Shown here: positions 26,701 to 35,009 of the stretch, one piece after another
Layout of the letters: every line of letters begins with the position of its first letter
Position numbering within the stretch: position 1 is the first letter of the stretch
Assembly: GCF_037975245.1 (NCBI RefSeq)
Contig: NC_092580.1
Location: 33,257,001 to 33,321,000 of the forward strand
DNA from: Apostichopus japonicus
Lineage: Eukaryota; Echinodermata; Holothuroidea; Aspidochirotida; Stichopodidae
DNA length: 64,000 nucleotides
Reading direction: 5' to 3'
Made by a program: the position numbers and the translations under genes
The notes under the pieces: model-generated
The model's database searches: none
Told to the model about the DNA's origin: nothing
Seen by the model: the letters and a program-made list of their open reading frames with translations, nothing else

Positions 26701-27570
26701 AACCATTCCCAAGTGTAGACTTGGAGGCATTATTATTTTGTCATGAGAAAAAAAAAAAAAAAATTCAATTTCTTCAAAATTTCTCTTTAACAGAATTACC
26801 AGCAAGTTGTTAAAGAATGGCTGTTTGAATAAATGTGTACATCTGACACATCTTAACCTCAGCAGGACAAACGTATCCAGCATAGGTATGTTTCTTCAAA
26901 CTTTCAGAACAGTCACGGTTTGTGATGCTTCTTACATGTGTCAATGTAATCAACAATTTTTAATAAACTTTTAGTTCTTCACTCTGGGTGATTATGTATT
27001 GTTTTTTAAATGAAGTTTTCAATACCTTCTCCGACAAACCTCCACAATTGTGACCTGCCAACCGCTGATTGTCACACCCGTTCCATTTTTCATTACATTT
27101 ACTTTGCAAACAAGTGAGAATAAGAAAGATAAGGACAAAGTCAATCGCTCTGTCAAGTGAGTTTTTCGCACAGAAATACAACTTTTATGCCAAAATATTT
27201 TGTAAAGTAAAATGAAGCAGATATGTTGTAGTCAACAAAACCTGTAAAAGCAGTGATCTTTTGAGCCAGATCATGTTATTGCTGCTTTAGCAAGTTACCA
27301 AATAATATTTTTAACGGGGTAAGAAAACTTTGATTTTGTTCTCATTGGACTCATGTTCTCTGCCTTTTTCTCTTCTTTTTTTCCATGTCAGGAATAGAAT
27401 GTCTGATTTTACCCAAGCTGACTCATCTCAACTTGGATCAAACCTACGTCAAGGCAAGCGAGAAGGAGGAGTTGATGAGGAGATGTCCATCAATTAAAGT
27501 ACTCCGTCTCACCGGATTGAAGGAACCTCCGAGGTTTCTCGATGACGAGGATGATGATGTCAATGACTAG
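5746..27570 (+). CDS. UBA-UBX-BC-box-LRR protein (925 aa, 21 coding exons)
   Basis: Coding exons: 5746-5751, 7362-7471, 8608-8701, 9370-9600, 10712-10855, 13986-14105, 15382-15502, 16177-16566, 17030-17146, 17789-18047, 19901-20043, 21203-21277, 21426-21575, 22056-22096, 22911-23088, 23507-23578, 24513-24594, 25406-25467, 26500-26611, 26794-26885, 27392-27570. All introns are GT-AG, all phases join, and the total is 2,778 nt. Domains in order: UBA (residues 4-39, MGF loop at 15-17); charged helix/coiled coil (about 112-168); UBX (about 190-268), whose p97-contact loop reads FPPK (237-240) rather than FPR; acidic linker with 14 consecutive Glu (325-338); BC-box-like SLSDMCFKSV (473-482) followed by IPSHV (502-506); AMN1/ZYG11-type leucine-rich repeats (about 532-905); acidic tail (917-925). 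The UBA-helix-UBX half resembles UBXN1/SAKS1. The BC-box plus LRR half resembles ZYG11/ZER1- or PRAME-like cullin-2 receptors. The start ATG has A at -3 and G at +4. The protein is probably cytosolic or nuclear, with no signal peptide or membrane segment. Gene structure is very secure; a role in p97- and cullin-linked ubiquitin handling is inferred. Confidence 0.9.
9030..9140. repeat. AT-rich (ATT/TTA)n low-complexity tract
   Basis: Imperfect runs of attatt and aatatt in the intron between the third and fourth coding exons of the UBA-UBX-LRR gene. It is a degenerate trinucleotide microsatellite with no other feature. Confidence 0.7.
13344..13640. repeat. Two diverged copies of an interspersed repeat
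   Basis: The segments starting 'cttgtaaacacgatatc' (near 13350) and 'cttgcaaacacaatatc' (near 13506) are about 155 bp apart. Both continue through a 'gtgagtacaag'-like core to 'gaggtcaaaggtcat'- or 'gagataaacattcac'-like ends. This indicates an old tandem or nested repeat inside the large intron 10856-13985. The rest of that intron shows AT-rich DNA and poly-G/poly-C runs only. Confidence 0.5.
14150..14330. repeat. Minisatellite, about 47 bp, 4 copies
   Basis: Units containing 'atctctcctacagtg' and 'ttggtgttcttttcacca' recur at 14161, 14208, 14256 and 14303. The array begins 45 bp after the donor of the exon ending at 14105. Each unit contains a pyrimidine run plus cag that resembles a splice acceptor, but no exon follows. 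Confidence 0.8.
18311..19302. repeat. Satellite-like tandem array, about 105-bp unit
   Basis: About 1 kb of repeats lies in the intron 18048-19900. A unit holds two 'tgctagcattgtac' elements, an 'agggctggaa' block and a 'tatcactgatagagaatagg' block. Successive copies near 18561 and 18666 are 105 bp apart. The palindrome tgctagca recurs throughout, and several higher-order deletions and duplications are visible. Non-coding. Confidence 0.9.
20738..20948. repeat. Tandem repeat, about 70 bp, 3 copies
   Basis: Three units share 'gttgcaggt(t/a)ttca', 'tatgaatatg' and 'ataatgatcaccaa(a/t)cacag' with a period near 70 bp, in the intron 20044-21202. The remainder of that intron has a GT-rich microsatellite near 20343-20395 and no exon. 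Confidence 0.7.
21709..21805 (+). repeat. Retroelement remnant with hammerhead-like core (copy 1)
   Basis: This segment shares about 90 bp with 29613-29705. Its core is CTGAAGA at 21742-21748, then A, then a 5-bp stem GATCC/GGATC (21750-21754 with 21760-21764), then GAAA (21765-21768) and TGTC (21769-21772). The 4 nt before the core (GCCT) pair with the 4 nt after it (AGGC), extendable to 7 positions with one mismatch. The order of stem I, CUGANGA, stem II, GAAA and GUC matches a minimal type-I-like hammerhead with almost no stem III, as described for the flanks of Penelope-like retroelements. One extra A after CUGAAGA departs from consensus, so activity is doubtful. It lies in an intron of the UBA-UBX-LRR gene. 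Confidence 0.55.
23579..23920. repeat. Tandem repeat starting at a splice donor, about 117 bp
   Basis: Two near-identical units begin 'agtatgtaggaatactac' at about 23682 and 23799. A third, more diverged unit begins 'agtatgcaagaatactac' directly at the donor of the LRR exon 23507-23578. Each contains 'ttagtatgtgttcattc', and the two near-identical units end in 'cttagcacaggt' or 'gttagcacaggt'. Intronic, non-coding. Confidence 0.75.
24525..24979 (+). repeat. Five tandem 91-bp copies of an LRR exon plus its donor
   Basis: The unit comprises the last 70 nt of the exon 24513-24594 plus 21 nt of following intron (gtatgtctctatatgtattag). It is repeated exactly five times (455 bp) with only a handful of substitutions. 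The first copy is the functional exon end. The other four lie in the intron, each with an intact gtatgt donor and a weak 'attag' before it. Because 91 is not a multiple of three, reading through or using a later donor shifts the frame and meets a stop within the next unit. Only use of the first donor (24595) preserves the protein. Confidence 0.95.
26005..26037 (+). other. Perfect short-loop G-quadruplex candidate
   Basis: Five runs of at least four guanines separated by single adenines (26005-26010, 26012-26015, 26017-26023, 26025-26028, 26030-26034) lie on the sense strand of an intron of the UBA-UBX-LRR gene. Single-nucleotide loops favour a stable parallel quadruplex. Other G-rich sense-strand tracts lie at 10904-10953 and 15722-15770. 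Confidence 0.6.
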
Positions 27571-28267
27571 ATTCTGCTAGAGTTGACCTCTTCTGGATCT
27601 TCATGATTCCGTGGAAGGGATTTACAGCAGTTGCTGATTGCTTGAGTGATATTGTGTGCTTTGAGAGGTATTTCTGAGGTTACCAATGATTATTTGTTGG
27701 GAGTGAGAGGGGGTGGAGGCGGGTGGGAGTAAATTGGGGTTTTACTAATGTAAAAACAGCAATCTATAGTTGTTTTAAAGTTGCTGACATTAACATTTTA
27801 TCTTTGCTAGCGGCCCACCAACTCTGTGTTCTTTGCTTAAAATCATTAATATTTCAAGCCGCCTGATCACAGCTTTGACACAACTCCGTCTTCATTACTT
27901 GGGAAGACCATGCTAAGTGGAGCAGTGTGTGTGTACATAAGACTACAACTTATCAATAGTTTGACATTTTTAGCTAGCACTGACAAAAACTGAACATGTA
28001 ATTTTTTTTCCAGACTGGCAGTTGTCAGTGTGCAGTGGTTGTTTCACAACTAAAGTTACCCAGTATTAAAGTCAAATGTAACCAATCAAGGGTCAGTAAT
28101 TTGACATGTGACCTTAAGGAGCATGGATCATTAGCAAAAGGCAGTCTTTTGTGTACTCTTGTCGGTTGTTTGGTGTGTCAGGGGTCAGTTGTTGGACAAA
28201 CAGGTAGGTCATGACGGCGTAGTTGAGTCCAGTCATGATCAATGGAGCAGTGTGCGGCGGGACTTTA

Positions 28268-28273
28268 AATAAA
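28268..28273 (+). promoter_or_regulatory. Polyadenylation signal AATAAA of the UBA-UBX-LRR gene
   Basis: This is the first AATAAA after the stop codon at 27568-27570, giving a 3' untranslated region of about 0.7 kb. A T-rich stretch (gtgctttattt) follows, as expected near a cleavage site. No coding ORF lies between stop and signal. Confidence 0.65.
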
Positions 28274-28290
28274 CTGTGCTTTATTTATGA

Positions 28291-30116
28291 CATGTTAGCT
28301 TTTGCTCAATCAAAATAGGTAGAACCTATATTACAGCTTTATACTTCTGACCCTGATTACAGCCACAAAGATTATACAAACAGGGCTAAATGTTAATTAA
28401 AACTTTGATCTGAGTCAACAATCCTCTGTTTGCTGCCCTGCCCCCTTAGTGACATAAGCAGACATGACAATCCCATGGGGGGGGGCATTGCAGATTGGAA
28501 GGGGTCGTGTTCTTCGCTGTTTGTACGATGGTGGAGAGTAACCTTGCACTTAACTTTAAGTACTGTGTTAAATATATACTATATGTAGCTGCACTGATAG
28601 ACACTGTACATGCCAAGATTATGAACGTCAAATTGTAACCACTTTTTCCAATAATTTTAGTCCACACAAACTCAGCAAACATGGCTGAAAATGAATACAT
28701 TAGAAGGAGGAAACATCAATTTGTATTTTGAGGTACTTTCAGAAAGGATTTCACCTAAATAAGAGAATACTGTACATTTCAAAACTTGAGCAAAGTTCGG
28801 AAATTTAACCCTTGCTCCGAGAGTTTTGACTCAAGACCTTTGCAAGTCGAAATTGATCTTATTCTGGCGGAATATGATGAAACTGTGGATGAAATCACAA
28901 ACAGTAGATGTAGGATGGAACTAAACCACAGATCAACATCAGAGAAATCATCATTAATGTTGTCATTAAGGTTAACATTTAATGCTCTTAGCCAACAAAG
29001 TTACCGTATACCATCCTACATCTAACAGACTACTTTAAGAATTGTGATTTGTATATGAAAAATAAACTTGGGGCTAGGTTTTAGTTGATTTGACTGAAAT
29101 AGTTGCTAGTGAGTTATGCCAAATAAATATATTGAGGAAAACATAACAGTTTTAACACAAAAGAAATAACTCTTTTTATTATTGCAACTAAATTGTTATT
29201 TCGTAGCATTTTTGCCAATTTCTATGGTGGAAGTAGCTATGTTTGTTACAACCATTGTTAATACAACTTAATCATTCTCAATGAAACAATATTAATTCAA
29301 AGTTTCTTTCTTTTTTTCTGGTGTTTGGCAATTTTAAGTGCAACACAGTGCTTTCCTGATGAGTAATGAAACATGTGTAGAGCCTAACATTAGCCTACCA
29401 CACTTTCTCAGCAGATGTGACTAGGCCTAACCTAATTTGCTTGTAAGGTTCAAGGCAGACGATGCTATTGTCATCCAGTGAATAAGTTTCATACCAGCTG
29501 AAGGAGCAGAAATATGGATAATGATATGAATCATATTATTAGTAAATTAAATCGAGGATCTCATACTAGTGCGTAGGAAGTCAAAACTGACATTGTATAA
29601 TGTGTGTGTATTTGTCCGTTCTGTTACTGTAACTTGTCATTCAGCCTCTGAAGAAGATCATGCTAGGATCGAAACGCCAGGCCCTCTTACTTTCACACAT
29701 TGTATAATTTCATGTGTAACAACAAAAGACAAAAATCCAGCATTAGTGTAATACCGATTTATGTGAATCAGTGTGTTCATTCAAGGTCTGTTTAAATGCC
29801 TTTGATTGATGGGCACCTTTAATTTCACATAATCATAATAAAAAGTATTCTTATTAATCATTATAATATTGAATGAAAACTCAGGGTTCTTGGAACAATT
29901 TTACACTATCAAGAGTTACTTCAATATATATTTGTATTATATTTGAATTCCAGTGTTGTAATAGCTTATTCCTTGAAACATTTCTGCAGCTTTATGCAAA
30001 ATAAATAAAATTATCATATAATCGTCTTTGGGGATTTTTGGGGTCATATTCAAATAGTTTTTGTATGTGTGTATTTGATTGCTGGCTATGAAAAATTGCT
30101 ATTTGCTTTTTTGATT
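28291..30116. other. Intergenic DNA, no gene seen
   Basis: AT-rich sequence between the UBA-UBX-LRR gene and the transposon-bearing repeats. The 79-aa ORF at 28786-29025 has no recognisable domain or splice context. The only structured item is the hammerhead-like repeat at 29613-29705. Confidence 0.55.
29613..29705 (+). repeat. Retroelement remnant with hammerhead-like core (copy 2)
   Basis: Second copy of the repeat at 21709-21805, same orientation. CTGAAGA at 29648-29654, A, then GATC (29656-29659) pairing with GATC (29667-29670) around a short loop, GAAA at 29671-29674, then CGCC. Flanking GCCT and AGGC can pair as stem I. Relative to copy 1, stem II has lost one pair and the cleavage triplet reads GCC instead of GUC, so this copy looks inactive. 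Confidence 0.55.
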
Positions 30117-31395
30117 CATGAAATCAGGAACCATGCATAAACGGGCCTACATTCTTAATGTAATCAAATTACAGGTTCCTTTTTATGAAGGACCCCCTCA
30201 TATCCCTCCTAATGACCCCACCCTCATCCCCATACAGGTATGATGCCAGCTTTTGTCTCCATTTTAAGATTAAGAAAAACTAAGTTTAATTGAGTGACGT
30301 GCACAGAATTTAAAGGTGGGGGTACCAAATTCTAACTTCCCCAATGGCAGACTAAGTTAGGTAGAGGGCATTGTGGATGAAGAGGGCATTAATGGCAGAC
30401 AAAGTTAGTAGAGGGCGTGAACTGTTATGGATGTGACGATGTATGGGGGGTTCTCGTCTAGAAAAGAAAAACCTTAAAATTTTTCATGAAATCAGGAACC
30501 TTGCATAAACAGGGACAAATTAAAACGAATGACAATTGACTTTGCACAGGGTTAATTATCATTCGCGAATGACAACGAAGGACAGTGGTGAGAAGAGATA
30601 GAATGATTAAAGGAGTGGAGTAAATGCGGTTTTTGGTTTTCTGCGCAAAAATGATTTGAGGACAATCGCATGTTACGTGGTTGCAGGGTTTTGGTGTAAT
30701 TAACGGATAGAAACCACAGGGAATTTTTTGTGTGAGAATGCGCTTGAGTGCTGTGCTTTTTACCTCTGTAGATTTATATAGAAAGATAACTGAAGCCGTT
30801 TCAAGATCATAGTATTGTTAGTTTCTAACAATTAATATCGGAAAAATGACGTTAAATTTACTTTTTCAAATCAGACTTACAATTTCGCTTACTATAAAGT
30901 GCGTTTGTATCTTGTCCGTACTTTACTAGATCTGTAAGCCACGCACTTCGCGTCCACTCGGTTTGCGTGGCTTTAATATACCCACGAAATCTGAACTGTG
31001 ATATCCGGTTGAAGCAAATGTCTGTGCTGCACTGTCATTCGTTTTAGTCAACGCAATTTTTTAGTATGTACAACTTATTGTCATTCGTTATGTGTAACGC
31101 AATTGTCATTCGTTTTAGTAACACCCCATAAACAGACCAACATTCTGAACTATCAAATTACAGTTTTCTTTTCTGGAAGTACCCCTTCTTATCCCTCCTG
31201 ACGACCCCAGCTTTTGTCACCATCTTAAGATTCTTTAGTGACGTGCACAGGATTTTAAAAGTGGGGGTGCCAAATTCTAGCTTTCCCAATGGCAGATTAA
31301 GTTAAGTAGAGGGCGTGAACTGTTATGGATTTGACGATGTATGTTTCTTGCCTAGAAAAGAGAAACCTTAAAAAATTTCCACATGAAATGGTGTT
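30117..31395. repeat. Two tandem copies of a ~365-bp repeat, second interrupted
   Basis: Copy A (30117-30484) begins 'catgaaatcaggaacc' and includes 'gtgacgtgcacag', 'gtgggggtaccaaattcta' and 'tagagggcgtgaactgtta'. Copy B starts with the same text at 30485, is interrupted by the 615-bp transposon at 30512-31126, and resumes at 31135 with the same blocks to about 31395. Confidence 0.8.
30512..31126. mobile_element. 615-bp non-autonomous DNA transposon, 8-bp TSD
   Basis: The element starts GGGACAAATTAAAACG and ends CGTTTTAGTAACACCC. The terminal 27 bp form an imperfect inverted repeat (GGG, then variable positions, then AAAACGAATGACAATTG identical in both arms). It is flanked by direct repeats CATAAACA at 30504-30511 and 31127-31134. 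Because it interrupts copy B of a tandem repeat whose copy A has no insertion, the boundaries are well supported. Internal 'tgtcattcgtt' motifs recur near the right end. No transposase is encoded. GGG ends with an 8-bp duplication would fit Merlin- or hAT-related transposition, but the superfamily is undecided. Confidence 0.85.
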
Positions 31396-34370
31396 TTCTG
31401 CTGTATATTTTTTATTCTCTTTTGCCAAATTTTGTGTAATTGACTTCTAGATAACAAAGATAACAACATTACATCAGTCGCTTCCATTCATTACTTATCC
31501 TTGCGTAAAATGTGTTTGCTGACTCTGTGAAATCTTTTGTGAATTTCTTCAACAGGAACCGAAAAAGAAAGAAGAACACAAGATCCAAACTGACTAAGAT
31601 GCATTGAAAGTTTTAATCATCATAAATTAGAATGACATTCATTTAATAATAACAATAAAATCATTTTCACATCCATAACATTTCACTTAAAAGAAGGAAA
31701 AAAATGTCATAGTCGAAATGAATTTGACCCAATATTTTAGTATTCATCAAAATATGGTTTGGATATGATCCAGTAAGACATCCCGTTAAGTGATCTGTTT
31801 AAGACTCAGCATTCACGTTCAAACATTTTTTGGCAATAAAATTCATCATATGAAAGGCCCCCTCTCCTTCCCCTCTAGACCGTTAATCAAGAAACTTGAA
31901 AACGATACCCTAAATTTATTCGGTGATTTTCAGTTGTAAATTGGACTCGTTAATAACACTGTTGATGACCAAAAACCTCATTATTAAAATAAAATGCAGT
32001 ACTTAAATTATTCAATAATGAACATTCCTTGAGGACAGAAATGAAAAAAATGGATGTTGTCAGAACTAGGTTAATTAATTCTGCTACATTGGGAGAGAAA
32101 CACGTACAAGACAGGTCTTGTATACAAACTGGATAAGTTTATTGAAGATTTAAACATTTTATCAACATTTGAACAAAGATCTCAAAAATTGAAAGTGAAA
32201 TACGTTGTAGTAACAAAGCGTGGTTAATTTGATTTAAAATAAAAAATGGAGAATGGAGTATAAATTCTTTATTGCACAACCGGCCTATTCCCGATACATG
32301 GTAAAATATTTACACATGTATACCTTTGTTCCAGCCTTAAAGGAAAATACCAAATATAAATAAAACTTAATGAAATACAAAAAAAAAAAAAGTAACTAAA
32401 TTCTTTTCAATCTGCCCTCAGCTCAGTGTTATGGACTGTCTTTCTTTGGTTGACCCTTGAAAAGTTGATTTCATATTTTCCTAAAATGTCCAGACAATTG
32501 ATTAATCAATTGTGCAAACAATTATTCGAATATTAAAAATACTGCCCATAAAAGAGGGAAAGAAATTTGAAATCTTTCAAAAATGAAAAACAATTGAAGT
32601 AAATTATTTGACTAATGAAGATGATGCTGATATGAAATACATCTATTGTCCTATGTAGTGGGATGTATGTGTGTGTGGTAGGGGGGGGGGGGATGGTCAT
32701 GTTTCCAGCGGTAATATATGAGCAGGTATCACAACGGGTCCACTACTAAGGGGTTGAAAAAGCATAAAAAAAATTATATTTACAGCTTTTTGGTATGCCT
32801 TGTTAACGATAACAAATTAGCCCATATTGACCCAATGCCATCTGTTCGGGGATCAGAAATACGAAATGCCCCTTTGGATGAAAAACAAAATGCTTTCTTT
32901 CCGCGTGCCATCCCATCAATCAAACTCGTCTATGGGTGTTCCATCGATGTGTCATGCAGCCATGTCTTCACTTGGATCACGCATATCCCTCCAATCCATA
33001 GAAATGATGCTCCAATCACATCAGTAAATCCAACAACCAGATAAGAGCTTCATTCCGTGGATGATGTGTTTCCGATTCAAGGATTATACAAGTGTACTAG
33101 AATTGTTGGTGGCAGTGTTGAATAAAGTTATTCTGAAGCGAGGTCCTTTCAGCCCACCGTAGGAACCTACACTCAAGTTAGCCATCGATAAATTCGATAG
33201 GCTACAGAACGAGTCGCAAAGAGGGTCTCATACAGTCCTTGTCTTCCATTGCTTTAGGTGGGCTTTGGTCTGATGTGGGGAGCGAAATAATTTGAAACAC
33301 TGGAATGAAAATGAGGAAACAAAGATAATCTAACCTCTTGAATAAAAATTTGGAAATTGGTTGCGGTGTACCTATTTCTACCGCACCCAAATACGACTTG
33401 CAGCATACCGTCAAGTTCCTCATAATGTATGTACTACTGAGTAGCGAGCCTACTCTAACCTAATCAAATACGTTCGCATATTGCCATCTCCTACCCGTGA
33501 ACAAATATGCTTTAGCGACGTACTGTTTCTTACCTCAATAAATATGTTTACAGCGTTTCTACCCATAACTCATCAAACAAATATGCTCCATATTTTCTCA
33601 TACCTCATCACAAACGCTTGATATCATGCTCAATTGCGTGTTGCATTAATATGATACTTTTATTTAGGTTTAAATTAAAACAATTTACATTATAGTGAAA
33701 CTAAATGGCCTCACGTATTGACGCAGCCTATGCACACAACAGCTAACTGTTGAAAACGAAGCAGCTCGCTAAGAGTTAGGAGCACGTGTCATATGTTGCG
33801 CGTGTTTTCAATAGGCTAAGTACTATATTTACTAAGTTTACAACCTTGTAACTCAACATGAAATGTACAACTTCGCAGGTGAAAGCAAGTTAAACTCACA
33901 AAGGAAGCTGTACTAGGCATTCACGGCCACGATTTTCATGAGGGGATTGAAATGATGCTTAGGGTAAGTCATTCTAACTGCATTTTCCATCAACAAGTAC
34001 GTATTGTTTCCAACTTATCATTTTATACCTAACCCCACCGACCTGACACACATAGATCACACCACCGAAACACACTTACAACTTTGACAATATCGGGGAC
34101 GGTCCTCACCCACCCTTCCCCCAGAGAAAGTGAAAATTTAGAAGCCAAATGGTGCATTCTGATGGCACATTGACGCTTAGTAAAATAGCTTTATAATTAG
34201 ATCGACTTAAGATAAGGTTGTGTTAATAAATATTTCTGAATTTTTGTCTTACTTGGGATGTACCGTCCTTGATCATGCCCGCGTTCAGGGCCTTGAGGAG
34301 CGGTCTAGTCCCGCAACAACTGAATGTGAGCAATCTCCCGACTAGGAGTTAACCCCCCATCTGCCCCCCT
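31396..34370. other. Intergenic DNA, no gene seen
   Basis: AT-rich DNA with short unrelated ORFs (for example 108 aa at 32718-33044) that show no domain, no codon-level conservation signal and no splice partners. A poly-G run occurs near 32680. Nothing further could be supported. Confidence 0.5.
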
Positions 34371-35009
34371 CAAGGGCGGCGGAACCGGGGGGCACAGGGG
34401 GCACTTTTCCTCAGGTTAAAAATGTGCCCTTTTTCTACATAAAAATTGAGGTGTCTCAAGTTAGTAAGAGAACCAGAATGAATACTCGGGAAGGGCCGTT
34501 TCCGGCCATCTGAGGGGTTTGTAAAACCAAAAATTTTCTTGTACGCTCCGCGCCAACTGATGGTGGCGCTCCGCTCAGATATTCGTGCATACAACTTTGC
34601 TAATCCTGGCTATGCCCCTGACTTTTAATGAATCTCTGTGGGTCAAACTCAAAGCTATTTCGACTGCAGGAAAACTTTGTTAAGATACTAACAAGAAATA
34701 AAATCTAATTCGGAAGATTCCTACATTAGCAACTAGCATGATTTCACCTCATTTGGTCTCAAAAGAAAACTACTTCCTTGTTTCCCAATTTGCACATTGG
34801 ATATTGCAGTGCTAGCATAAAAATTTTCCTTGAGGAGGAGGGGGGGGGGGGTTGATGGAGTGATGTGTATACGCAAATAAGATAATACAATAAGAGTTAT
34901 AAAGGGTGCTAAATATAAGGCTGCATCAGTCGAATCAAATTTCTGCAAAGTGCCCTTTGATGTCGGTGCCCCCCCCCCCCCAGATTAAAAGTGCTTCCGC
35001 CGCCCTTGG
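34371..35009. mobile_element. Probable non-autonomous element with CAAGGGCGGCGGAA ends
   Basis: CAAGGGCGGCGGAA at 34371-34384 and its near reverse complement at 34995-35008 bound about 640 bp. Both ends continue inward into G/C homopolymer followed by a 'gggcac' or 'gtgccc' block. The inside is AT-rich and non-coding. No convincing target duplication was found, so this may be part of a larger repeat. Confidence 0.5.

Noticed and set aside
32718-33044. 108-aa plus-strand ORF in the gene desert
   Set aside because: No recognisable motif, no splice partner and an overlapping alternative ORF; not supported as a gene.
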